64,000 nucleotides of DNA from Marinagarivorans cellulosilyticus. GTDB taxonomy: Bacteria; Pseudomonadota; Gammaproteobacteria; Pseudomonadales; Cellvibrionaceae. The position numbers and the translations under genes were made by a program. Under the pieces are notes generated by a model, which worked only from the letters and a program-made list of their open reading frames with translations, made no database searches and was not told where the DNA came from. Below, one piece after another: positions 15,853-24,375 of this stretch (its first letter is position 1; each line of letters opens with the position of its first letter). The stretch covers positions 4,122,685-4,186,684 of the forward strand of contig NZ_AP023086.1 in NCBI RefSeq assembly GCF_021655555.1. The letters run 5' to 3'.

Positions 15853-18087
15853 TCAAAGCAATTTTTTAGCTCTGTAAGTACTCAGCCCAAACATCCCCAA
15901 TAGCAACCAGCAATAGCCCAAAGAGAAAAAGCCAATACGTGCGGGCCCAGAAGACGAAGACTTGGCCTGTGTTGTCGCTTGAATGCGGGAGCTATGCGCA
16001 TTTCCGGCGTCGTTTACGGCCTCAATCCAAAAACTGTATTGCGTATCAGCCATTAAACCATTTGCTATCCACTCACTATTTGCAGCGCTTAAAGTTATGG
16101 CCGGATTACTCGGCCTTAGCGAATTAACACTGTAATAAATATTAAAGCGAGTTGCGGCATTACTCGCATCACCGCCATCTGACCATGCCAATGAAATAGA
16201 GGAATCATCAATAACGGTTGCGCCAACATTCGCCGGTGCCAACGGCACACCCACCATAACAGGAGTCATATCACCAATAGGGGAAGCCGCAAATAAAGCG
16301 GGGGCAACCTCTGTTGTAAAGTAAGCCACGGGCACTAAGGAAGCATTGGCATCAATTGATATTTCACGCGACGACCAACCAGTACCCATTAGGGCAAACA
16401 TTTTTAAGCCCGGCTGTGAACCAAACTCAGGCATTGCACTATCACCGGCATTGGTCCAATTATTAGGTCCTAATACGAGTTTACCAGGCCAACTATCGCT
16501 GGGGTTTGCGCCATCATGTGTTCGCGTTACGGAATGTTCAAATTGTGGATAACCCTCCGTAGTAAACATAGCCAAGTTAATCGCATTAAGCCCCGCCATA
16601 TGATCAAGCACATTGACAGCAGCACGAGCATACAAGGCCGCAGTATCGGCATCACCCACAGAAGATTTTAGCTCGGCTGCAGCCATCAGTATTCTTGCAT
16701 CGTTTAACGCCATCCGATGAGAACCCCAACGCACGTTATTATCAACATTATCTTGATCACCGGTGTTCCACCGTGTGGAGTGCGGGTCCCAAGTAACGCC
16801 TGGGTAACCTAACGACTGAAAACTTATAATCGAATTCGCCTTTTGTAGTAGGTTATTTTTAAAGACATCTAGATTAATACTGTGCGACGTTTCATTACTC
16901 AATAACGAAAGCCCACCTTCCATAACAACCGCACCCCACCAATAGGACGAGGCCTCGTTAAAACGCCGATGATTTACCACCTGCGCTTTATAAACAGGAA
17001 TATCAGCCGACTTATTCAGTTTTTTTGCTGCCAAAAACACTTCAACTAAAGCGGTAAATTGATCGTCTTCGGTATTGTCTTCGTGCGCCACACAGTTATC
17101 GTTGTTAGTTTTAGGGTCTCGGATCAAGCTGGTATTATCGTTGTCAGGGTAAAAACCGCCTTCGCCACCAAATGAATCCGCTTGATTACACACCACAGGG
17201 TTATTCATCGCATTATTTAATGCTGTTACTGCCTGCTGGTAAGCGGTATTTGCATCTTGAGCCGAACCATAGGCCACATGCAGCCTAGCCATGGCTGCAA
17301 GCGTACGCGCGGTAGCGTAAGTTGCCTTAGTTTCTGGCTCGGCAATGCAAGTGCCAGTGGTATGTGGCGCACAAGCGGCCCATGTCGCATTAACATTGGT
17401 ATGAAATTTAGGAATCGCTAAATGGCCATTATGATTAAGCACATAGCGAAATTGGTCGGTTAACACCAATAGCTGTTCATAAACTGTTTTGGCCCCAGTC
17501 ATATTGTCGCGGTAATAAGTATTAATCGCCGGATACGTCTCTAGCATATTAATTAAAGCCCAGGAAGCTTCTGCGGTATTGGTTGGGTAGGCACCATTAT
17601 CACCAGCATCTTTCACATAGGAAAATGTTAAAGACAGGCCATCTTGCCAATTATTTTTTGCATTACTGAAGGTAGCCGTTGCTTCATGATCTTTAAAATA
17701 GTCAAAGAACTCGTACTTTATATTGCCGTAGGGATCTGCGGATATATCAAATGCCGCTGACTGTTCCCCATTAACAACCAAACGTAAAGCATTTCCAGGC
17801 ATAGTACACTGGGAAAAATCGATGCGATAAAAGCTATCCCCCGAGCTTTTATCATTGGCTACAAAAGTATCTTCAGTGCCACTGCAATTAGCGCCAGACA
17901 AAGACCAGCTAACAGGACCGGTATTATCGCTCAAATACAATGCAATTTTTTTAGCTTGGGGCAGATAGCCTGCGTAATTAATCCGAAACTTATCATTCAT
18001 TTGACTGCCATCATCAACAGCCCAAGCCGCGTTTGAAACAATACACACCGCAGCCGTTGTTAGAGTAAACACTTGTTTGATCTTCAT
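15853..18087 (-). CDS. GH9-family glycoside hydrolase with FN3 domain and C-terminal membrane tail
   Basis: Exported glycosidase of 744 residues, probably acting on beta-glucans. Order: signal peptide (1-23, ending AAWA), an Ig-like CelD_N domain (about 30-125, FRINYAGYLPQAKKIALYL), a GH9 (alpha/alpha)6 domain (about 125-600), fibronectin type III (about 610-700), a Ser-rich linker, and a hydrophobic tail ending RAKKLL. The GH9 nucleophile motif is present as KDAGDNGAYPTN near residue 157. PGKLVLGPNNW matches the late GH9 block, and SREISIDANASLV occupies the place of the NEVAINWNA acid/base block, keeping its Glu. The sequence is divergent, so substrate is uncertain. The tail looks like a GlyGly-CTERM-type or simple membrane anchor, implying surface display. 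Confidence 0.82.
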   Translation of the reverse strand: MKIKQVFTLTTAAVCIVSNAAWAVDDGSQMNDKFRINYAGYLPQAKKIALYLSDNTGPVSWSLSGANCSGTEDTFVANDKSSGDSFYRIDFSQCTMPGNALRLVVNGEQSAAFDISADPYGNIKYEFFDYFKDHEATATFSNAKNNWQDGLSLTFSYVKDAGDNGAYPTNTAEASWALINMLETYPAINTYYRDNMTGAKTVYEQLLVLTDQFRYVLNHNGHLAIPKFHTNVNATWAACAPHTTGTCIAEPETKATYATARTLAAMARLHVAYGSAQDANTAYQQAVTALNNAMNNPVVCNQADSFGGEGGFYPDNDNTSLIRDPKTNNDNCVAHEDNTEDDQFTALVEVFLAAKKLNKSADIPVYKAQVVNHRRFNEASSYWWGAVVMEGGLSLLSNETSHSINLDVFKNNLLQKANSIISFQSLGYPGVTWDPHSTRWNTGDQDNVDNNVRWGSHRMALNDARILMAAAELKSSVGDADTAALYARAAVNVLDHMAGLNAINLAMFTTEGYPQFEHSVTRTHDGANPSDSWPGKLVLGPNNWTNAGDSAMPEFGSQPGLKMFALMGTGWSSREISIDANASLVPVAYFTTEVAPALFAASPIGDMTPVMVGVPLAPANVGATVIDDSSISLAWSDGGDASNAATRFNIYYSVNSLRPSNPAITLSAANSEWIANGLMADTQYSFWIEAVNDAGNAHSSRIQATTQAKSSSSGPARIGFFSLGYCWLLLGMFGLSTYRAKKLL

Positions 18088-18421
18088 GTTTTAACCTATG
18101 ACCTTTAATAGACCTTTTCATTGTTTTATAGGCATCAAGTAGATCGATGCGCCGTCTTTTAAACACTACGTTCCAGCCTCACAACTCGGCCAAGGCCAGA
18201 GTGCTCACAGGTATTTACCGTTTAAAAGCGCAGCGATACTAGCATTTAAGGTGGCGAGAAACTGCGAACTCACTCATAACCACACGTGGCTTAATAACAG
18301 CAGCAATAACGACATTACCCTCACCAAAAACAGTGAATCCAAGCAAAATGGGCAAAGGTTATACAAATCAAACAAGGTACTTTTAAAAAGCCACAGTAGT
18401 TAACGCGTTCTTATAACACCA
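18088..18421. other. Intergenic region upstream of the GH9 gene
   Basis: No gene is seen on either strand. The GH9 promoter must lie at the left side. No clear terminator was found for the HAD gene that ends at 18422. Confidence 0.5.
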
Positions 18422-19030
18422 TTAACGCTCTGCTCGCCAGCGCTCCACAGCTGCTGCAACAGCCAAAAAACCTTCGGCTTGCTCGGCATGCATACCCACG
18501 CTACGGGCGGCCTCAACGTTATGTTTGTTATCATCAATAAAGACTATCCGTTGAGCAGGCACATTTAACGACTCAACTATAAAACGATACCCCTCCAATG
18601 CAGGCTTAAAATGCCCGATTTCACACGATGCAAATGTGTAATCAAAGTATCTCCCTAACCCCATCTCCCCAACTAGGCGCGGCACATGCAGCTCACTGGT
18701 ATTCGAATAAAACGCCAATGTATAGTGCGCCTTAAGCGACGCCAACAAGGCCTCAACACCCTCATACAAGCCTTTTGGCCAAGCGATGAAAGCCTCTTTA
18801 AACGCTGCTGGCGATATGATCAGCCGCTGCTCTTGGTGAATACCGGCTGTAAACGCATCGGCTGATATTTCGCCACTCTCAAAAGCTTTGACATAGGGCG
18901 AGACGGCCCAACGGCGCCAACTCTCAGCATCGCTAATCGGGGATGCTAACCACTCGCTTTTAATTGGCGGGCCATCCAGCTCTACAAGCACCCTACCCAA
19001 ATCAAATAAAAAGACATCAACCTTTTTCAT
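18422..19030 (-). CDS. HAD-superfamily phosphatase, YihX-like
   Basis: 202-residue cytoplasmic haloacid-dehalogenase-fold hydrolase. Motif I FDLGRVLVEL has the nucleophile Asp near residue 10 and the DxG form common in the YihX group; motif II is FYSNTSELH; motif III has Lys in GHFKPALEGY; motif IV is IVFIDDNKHNVEAA. A helical cap lies between motifs I and II. YihX relatives dephosphorylate sugar phosphates such as glucose 1-phosphate, but substrate cannot be assigned here. It stands alone between GH9 and the TRAP operon. Confidence 0.88.
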   Translation of the reverse strand: MKKVDVFLFDLGRVLVELDGPPIKSEWLASPISDAESWRRWAVSPYVKAFESGEISADAFTAGIHQEQRLIISPAAFKEAFIAWPKGLYEGVEALLASLKAHYTLAFYSNTSELHVPRLVGEMGLGRYFDYTFASCEIGHFKPALEGYRFIVESLNVPAQRIVFIDDNKHNVEAARSVGMHAEQAEGFLAVAAAVERWRAER

Positions 19031-19178
19031 AACAACCCCACAATAAACCTACACAGTAATCACTTAACCAAGAAAGATAACCCTCGATCACTTTGGAGTG
19101 ATATGCGAAACTTTCACTTTGGCCGGCCCCACGCGTTTCATCACGACCCAGCCTCCCCTCACTTGATTAAGTACTCGT

Positions 19179-20237
19179 ATGCTCAAAAAGCACATTGCAA
19201 ATTTCATTATTTTAACAGCCATAACAGCCGTGGCTGCCATGGCGCTATTAAAACCACCGCCGGCCACCCAGACGCAACTTGAATGGACCTTTCAGACATC
19301 GGCAGCCGCAGGTGATGATTTTTTTGCCATTGAACAACAATGGGCCAACGATGTTCACCAGCGTTCCAACGGTGACATTATCATCCATTTGCTACCCGCA
19401 GGCGCAGTGGTGCAGTACAACGAAACCCTCGATGCTGTGGGGGCCGGAATTCTCGATGGCCATATCGGTGACCCATCATACTTTTCAGGTAAAGACCCTG
19501 CCTTTGCCATGCTAGGCAATTTAGTCGGCGCCTGGAGCGCGCCGTCTCAAATGTTGGATTTTATCGAAAACGGCGGCGGCTACGAATTATACAACGCACT
19601 AATTAACCCTTACGGGCTTCAATTTATAGGCGCATCCGCCACCGGGCTAGAATCATTTTTAAGCAATAAACCATTAAACGGCGTGGCCGATTTAAAAGGC
19701 TTAAAACTGCGCGCACCCGAGGGCATGGTGCAAGAAGTATTTGCCGCAGCAGGGGCAAGCCCGGTAAACCTGCCAGGTTCAGAAGTGTATACCGCTTTAG
19801 AAAAAGGCGTAATTGATGCCGCCGATTACACCGTGTTTGCCAGCAATCATAGCCAGGGCATGCACCGCTTTGCACGCTACCCCATTTACCCAGGGTTTCA
19901 CTCCATGCCCATGGTAGAGGTTTCAATTAACAAAAAACTGTGGCACTCACTTTCGCTAGAGCACCAAAGCTTATTGTCTCAATCGGTTAAATCGTTAGCC
20001 ACCAATATGGTAAACGAACTGGAAAACAAAGACCGCGAGGCCGTGGCCCAAGCACAACAAGATGCCAATATCCAAGTTATTAACTGGTCACCGCAAGAGC
20101 GCAAAGCGTTTCGCACCATTGCGCAATCACAGTGGGAAAACTGGGCAAAACGCAGCCCAATGGCGCAACAAGTATTCACCACCGTGACGGATTACTTGCG
20201 CTCTCGCAACCTACTTACCAGCCAGGCCACGCAATGA
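19179..20237 (+). CDS. dctP: TRAP transporter substrate-binding protein, DctP family
   Basis: Periplasmic receptor for an organic acid taken up by the TRAP permease encoded next. 352 residues. A signal peptide or anchor (about 1-25) is followed by WTFQTSAAAGDDFFAIEQQWA and the family blocks LPAGAVVQYNETLDAVGAGILDG, DLKGLKLRAPEGMVQEVF, GASPVNLPGSEVYTALEKGVIDAADY. The conserved Arg in KLRAPEG normally contacts the substrate carboxylate. The stop overlaps the permease start as ATGA. The sequence is closest in style to receptors for 2-oxo or hydroxy acids, but the ligand is unknown. Confidence 0.92.
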   Translation: MLKKHIANFIILTAITAVAAMALLKPPPATQTQLEWTFQTSAAAGDDFFAIEQQWANDVHQRSNGDIIIHLLPAGAVVQYNETLDAVGAGILDGHIGDPSYFSGKDPAFAMLGNLVGAWSAPSQMLDFIENGGGYELYNALINPYGLQFIGASATGLESFLSNKPLNGVADLKGLKLRAPEGMVQEVFAAAGASPVNLPGSEVYTALEKGVIDAADYTVFASNHSQGMHRFARYPIYPGFHSMPMVEVSINKKLWHSLSLEHQSLLSQSVKSLATNMVNELENKDREAVAQAQQDANIQVINWSPQERKAFRTIAQSQWENWAKRSPMAQQVFTTVTDYLRSRNLLTSQATQ

Positions 20238-22129
20238 AACAGACACCATTAACCCAACGGGCCTTACATTATTTTACCCAGTTTAGCGGTGGCTTATTTT
20301 TACTCGCCTTTGCCGCCAGCGTTTGGGAAATTATTTGCCGCCATATTTTTTCTGCGCCAACCTTATGGGTACACGAAACCGTTATTGCGCTAGTTGCTGC
20401 AGGGTATTTGCTCGGAGGCATTCAAGTATTTATTCGCCACAAGCACATATCCATTCAGCTGCCAATTACCCAAGAGCCAAAAGCGTTGGCCAAGTTGCAA
20501 TTATTCGCTAGCTTAGTAACCGCGCTATTTTTAGCGGCTATGGTTATCGCCAGCTTGCCCAGCGCCATTAATAGCTGGGTAACGCCGAGTGGCTTTTGGC
20601 GAATAGAGGGTACCGGCAGCGCTTGGAATCCAGCCACACCCGCCATTATCAAAACCTTACTTTGCCTTACCTTTGTTGCACTTTTTATTATTGCTTTACG
20701 GCAATGTTGGGGGCGCTGGCGCAACTATATGGCCACTCGCACGCAGCAACCAGAAGCGGTATTTCCAGCGCTATTAATAGCTTTAACACTTGTAGCGGCC
20801 GGCACATTATTTTTCTGGGGCGCCGACTTAGGCTTAGGGTATGGCTCATTATTATTGGTGTGCATGATTATGCTTTTGGCACTTTGCGGTGTTCCTTTAG
20901 CGTTTGCCACCGGTGCCACCGCGCTACTGGTAACACTAGGTTGGTACGATTGGCATGCCGCGCCACTACTAACCAGCCGCGTATTTAGCTTTATTAATGA
21001 ATATGTATTAGTCGCGGTGCCTATGTTTGTATTTATGGCATCGTTATTAGACCGCACAGGCCTAGCAGCCGAGCTCTATAACGCCATGCGCGCAAGCACA
21101 CCAAAACTGTCCGGCGGCCTTGCTTTGCAAACGCTTTTAGCCGGCCTTTGTTTAGCGGCGGTGTCGGGCATTATTGGCGGCGAAATTGTACTGCTTGGGT
21201 TAATTGCATTACCGCAAATGTTGCGTTTGGGCTATAGCCAAAGTATTGCAATAGGCACAGTTTGCGCAGGAGGCTCCTTAGGCACAATGATCCCGCCAAG
21301 CATTGTTTTAATCGTATATGGCCTTACCAGTCATGTGCCCATTAGCGATTTATTTATTGCCGCTATTATTCCCGGTGTTATTTTGGCCGGCGCCTACCTT
21401 ATTTATATTTATTGCCAGTGCCGCTTTAACCCTAAGCACCGGCCAACAACACCCCATGGCGAGACATTCACCATGTCCGCGCAAGATAAAATTAAAGGCT
21501 TTGTCGGCCCACTATTTGTAATGACATTGGTGCTAGGGAGCATTTATCGCGGCATTGCCTCTATTACCGAAGCTGCCTGCTTGGGTGTAGCCGCCGTTAT
21601 GTTGGTGGCCGCAATGCGCCAACGTTTACGTTGGGGTGATATTCAAGCCGCTTTAAAACAATCGCTAGAAGCTTGCGGCATGATTATTTGGGTAGGCATA
21701 GGGGCTAGCTTGCTGGTTGGTATTTACAACTTAATCGGTGGAAGCTTACTTATTCAAACGTTAATTTTAGCTATCGATGCGCCGCCAGTCGTTATTATTA
21801 TCACCATGATGGCCGTGCTATTAATACTCGGGCTATTTATGGACTGGATAGGCATTGCTTTACTGTGCATGCCAATTTTTGTACCTATTATTGTCACCTT
21901 AGGCTTTAACCCTGTGTGGTTTGGTGTTTTATTTGCGGTCAATATGCAAATGTCTTACCTCACCCCGCCCTTTGGGCCGGCGGCCTTTTATTTAAAAAGT
22001 GTTGCGCCCGAGTCTATTTCACTAGGAACAATTTATCGGTCAGTATGGCCTTTCGTTATGATTCAGTTGGCGGTTCTCGCATTATTAATAACATTTCCTA
22101 ATTTGGTTTGGCTACCACATGCAAGCTAA
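20234..22129 (+). CDS. dctQM: Fused TRAP transporter permease (DctQ-DctM)
   Basis: Inner-membrane sodium-coupled importer of 631 residues. The small DctQ part (about 1-185, four helices, with ICRHIFSAPTLWVHE) is fused to the large DctM part (about 200-631, about twelve helices). DctM hallmarks include the core block GSLGTMIPPSIVLIVYGL and LGLFMDWIGIALLCMPIFVPI. ATG 20234 overlaps the dctP stop; the frame is open further upstream but only inside dctP. The fused form is a known variant of the QM pair. A hexapeptide acyltransferase follows 26 bases later. Confidence 0.93.
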   Translation: MKQTPLTQRALHYFTQFSGGLFLLAFAASVWEIICRHIFSAPTLWVHETVIALVAAGYLLGGIQVFIRHKHISIQLPITQEPKALAKLQLFASLVTALFLAAMVIASLPSAINSWVTPSGFWRIEGTGSAWNPATPAIIKTLLCLTFVALFIIALRQCWGRWRNYMATRTQQPEAVFPALLIALTLVAAGTLFFWGADLGLGYGSLLLVCMIMLLALCGVPLAFATGATALLVTLGWYDWHAAPLLTSRVFSFINEYVLVAVPMFVFMASLLDRTGLAAELYNAMRASTPKLSGGLALQTLLAGLCLAAVSGIIGGEIVLLGLIALPQMLRLGYSQSIAIGTVCAGGSLGTMIPPSIVLIVYGLTSHVPISDLFIAAIIPGVILAGAYLIYIYCQCRFNPKHRPTTPHGETFTMSAQDKIKGFVGPLFVMTLVLGSIYRGIASITEAACLGVAAVMLVAAMRQRLRWGDIQAALKQSLEACGMIIWVGIGASLLVGIYNLIGGSLLIQTLILAIDAPPVVIIITMMAVLLILGLFMDWIGIALLCMPIFVPIIVTLGFNPVWFGVLFAVNMQMSYLTPPFGPAAFYLKSVAPESISLGTIYRSVWPFVMIQLAVLALLITFPNLVWLPHAS

Positions 22130-22155
22130 TTTCATTAAAAATAGGAATGCCGCCC

Positions 22156-22878
22156 ATGCGTAGAGACCATCGCCCATATTGGTTCAAGCGCGTACTCATG
22201 CGATTAAATCAATGGTATAGCAAGTACTACGTTCACCCGCAATTTGACACTATCGGCCAAGGCGCACGTTTTTTGGCACCTCGGTCACTCCAAGTTAACG
22301 GCCCACATATTCACGCTGGGCATTTTTTGCATTTAATTAGCAATAACAACAAACCCGTAAAACTCACCACTTGGGGCGACAAAAACCATCAAGGCAATAT
22401 TACTATTGGCGACTATTGCTTAATTGCCCCAGGTGTTGAAGTAACCGCAATGAGCCGCATTACAATTGGCGATAACTGCATGCTTGCGGCCGATGTTTTA
22501 ATTCACGATTCAGACTGGCACGGCTTGTACAACCGCTTGCGTCCTTTTCGTTGCACAGCCGATGTAACACTCAGCAATAACGTATGGGTAGGCACCCGCG
22601 CCATTATTACCAAAGGCGTTAGCATTGGCGAGAACAGTGTAATTGGCGCGGGCGCCGTGGTCACCAAAGATATTCCCGCCAACTGTGTTGCCGCTGGCAA
22701 CCCGGCTAAAATTGTCAAACAACTTAACCCTAGGCGCCGCATGCTGACTCGCGCGTTCTTATTTAAGGACGGTGATCAGTACTGGCAACAACAAAGTGAA
22801 ATTGATGCCTATTTCACGCTAGACAATTCCACTGCCCATTGGCTGCGCAGCATCATAAAGCCAACACCAAAGGACTAA
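22156..22878 (+). CDS. Hexapeptide-repeat acyltransferase (left-handed beta-helix)
   Basis: 240-residue cytoplasmic O-acyltransferase, probably acetyl-CoA dependent. The hexapeptide pattern runs from about residue 85 to 195 (IGDYCLIAPGVEVTAM, IGDNCMLAADVLIHDSDWHG, LSNNVWVGTRAIITKGVSIG), ending in the family signature VIGAGAVVTKDIPANCVAAGNPAKIV. The His in IHDSDWHG is in the place of the usual catalytic His. ATG 22156 is preferred because AGGA lies 9 bases before it; ATG 22147 is too close to that site. It may modify a sugar or surface glycan; the substrate is unknown. It is probably co-transcribed with the TRAP genes. Confidence 0.88.
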   Translation: MRRDHRPYWFKRVLMRLNQWYSKYYVHPQFDTIGQGARFLAPRSLQVNGPHIHAGHFLHLISNNNKPVKLTTWGDKNHQGNITIGDYCLIAPGVEVTAMSRITIGDNCMLAADVLIHDSDWHGLYNRLRPFRCTADVTLSNNVWVGTRAIITKGVSIGENSVIGAGAVVTKDIPANCVAAGNPAKIVKQLNPRRRMLTRAFLFKDGDQYWQQQSEIDAYFTLDNSTAHWLRSIIKPTPKD

Positions 22879-22902
22879 AATCCCAAGCCGCATTCTCAAA
22901 TA

Positions 22903-22912
22903 CCCCCCCCCC
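22903..22912. repeat. Homopolymer of ten C residues
   Basis: A run of ten C lies 24 bases after the acyltransferase stop and 130 bases before the DUF6807 start. Such runs can slip during replication or sequencing. No promoter elements flank it clearly enough to claim phase variation. Confidence 0.9.
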
Positions 22913-23041
22913 AAAAGTCCAAATCAAATATTCAAGACAAGACCAACTACCCAGTTCTGCTGCAGCGCAGCGTGTATGATGCGGGCAATAATTGTCGAGT
23001 ACCTACCCAAAGCCCGCGGGCATTCAACTAACGAGAAACGT

Positions 23042-24070
23042 ATGTTTTTGTGTTATAAAAATTTGCTTTGCCCTGCCATAATATTACTATACAGCTTAAT
23101 AATTGGCTGCGCAGCCACAGACAACCCAAATAATAATGACCCTTCGAATAGTGAACAATCAGAACCGCCCTTCGTTGATATTACCCACACCCCCGATGAA
23201 GGAAAAATCGATATTTATATGGGCGGGCAATATTTCAGCTCGTATTTATACGATCACCCGCTGCTAAATAAAGCCGTATTATTTCCGGTCATTAGCGCTA
23301 GTGGCATTACCGTTACCCGCGGCTACCCGCTGGATACTCGCGAGGGTGAAAGCACTGATCACACACATCAACACGGGGTTTGGTTTAATCATGGCGATGT
23401 TAACGGCATAGATTTTTGGAACGCTGGCCGCACGCCACCAAAGCCTGACGTGCGCTACGGCCGCATCGAACACGAGGCCATTTTAGAAATGCATTCTGGT
23501 GATGCCGGTCAAATTCGTGTGGCCAAAAATTGGCTAGACGATACCGGCAAAATATTACTTCAAGAACAAACTCTTTATCACTTTAGTGGTAATACCGATG
23601 CTCGCATTATCACCCACACCACCACTTTAACAGCGCTAGACGAGGATGTTCACTTTAACGATTCCAAAGAGGCTTTATTTGCCATTCGCGTTGCAGCGGA
23701 ATTAGAAATACGAGATAACCAAGCGACTTACCGCAATAGCGAAGGCATTGAAGGCTACCCGGATGTTTGGGGCAAACGCGCAAGCTGGATGCAACTGAAA
23801 GGCAATATTCAAAATACACCGGTTTCACTTTTAATGTTTGACTCGCCTTCTAACATTAATTATCCAGCCCATTGGATGGCCAGAGATTACGGCCTATTTG
23901 CTGTCGACAACCTTGGCAGTGCTGCTTTTGGCGATAAAGCACTTAATTACGTACTGCACAAAAACACATCACAGACCTTTAAGCACCAATTAATTATTAG
24001 CGATGGCAACGAAATAAGCGCTGCGCAGATAAACAGAATGTACGAAGACTTTATTAGCAGCCCTCATTAA
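23042..24070 (+). CDS. DUF6807 (PmoA-like) family lipoprotein
   Basis: 343 residues. ATG 23042 starts a lipoprotein signal with lipobox LIIGC (Cys near residue 22); the ORF is open 22 codons further upstream, but those residues do not look like a signal sequence. The body matches the DUF6807 family: GGQYFSSYLYDHPLLNKAVLFPV, then HTHQHGVWFNHGDVNGIDFWN with several conserved His, ending in a galactose-mutarotase-like beta-sandwich pattern. Members occur near sugar-catabolism genes in Bacteroidetes and Planctomycetes, and their activity is not established. Here it lies between an acyltransferase and the DUF1592/DUF1552 pair. Confidence 0.82.
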   Translation: MFLCYKNLLCPAIILLYSLIIGCAATDNPNNNDPSNSEQSEPPFVDITHTPDEGKIDIYMGGQYFSSYLYDHPLLNKAVLFPVISASGITVTRGYPLDTREGESTDHTHQHGVWFNHGDVNGIDFWNAGRTPPKPDVRYGRIEHEAILEMHSGDAGQIRVAKNWLDDTGKILLQEQTLYHFSGNTDARIITHTTTLTALDEDVHFNDSKEALFAIRVAAELEIRDNQATYRNSEGIEGYPDVWGKRASWMQLKGNIQNTPVSLLMFDSPSNINYPAHWMARDYGLFAVDNLGSAAFGDKALNYVLHKNTSQTFKHQLIISDGNEISAAQINRMYEDFISSPH

Positions 24071-24375
24071 AAAATCAACCAAACAACCCGAATAATAAAT
24101 AAATCAAATTACCATTCGGGCACTATAAAAAATTATAGCCTCCAAAAAAATCCACCTCGATCGAAATCAAATATTTTATTATGACTGGATCCACGGTTTA
24201 GTGACTTTATTGTTGGCCTATAAGGCGGCTGGCAGTAATCTCCCACTAGATATTTATTTAACAAACTATCGCGACAGTCAAAAATACAGCCGTAAGCAAG
24301 GCTACAAATACGTGCTCAACGGGCTTCACTTTTGTTGCACGAATACATACCCTCACTTAAAGCCAACCGGTAAAT
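24071..24375. other. Intergenic region before the first DUF1592 gene
   Basis: No convincing gene. A 61-codon plus-strand frame (24201-24386) overlaps the next start and lacks recognisable features. No strong terminator hairpin was found, so read-through from DUF6807 into the DUF1592 gene is possible. Confidence 0.5.
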
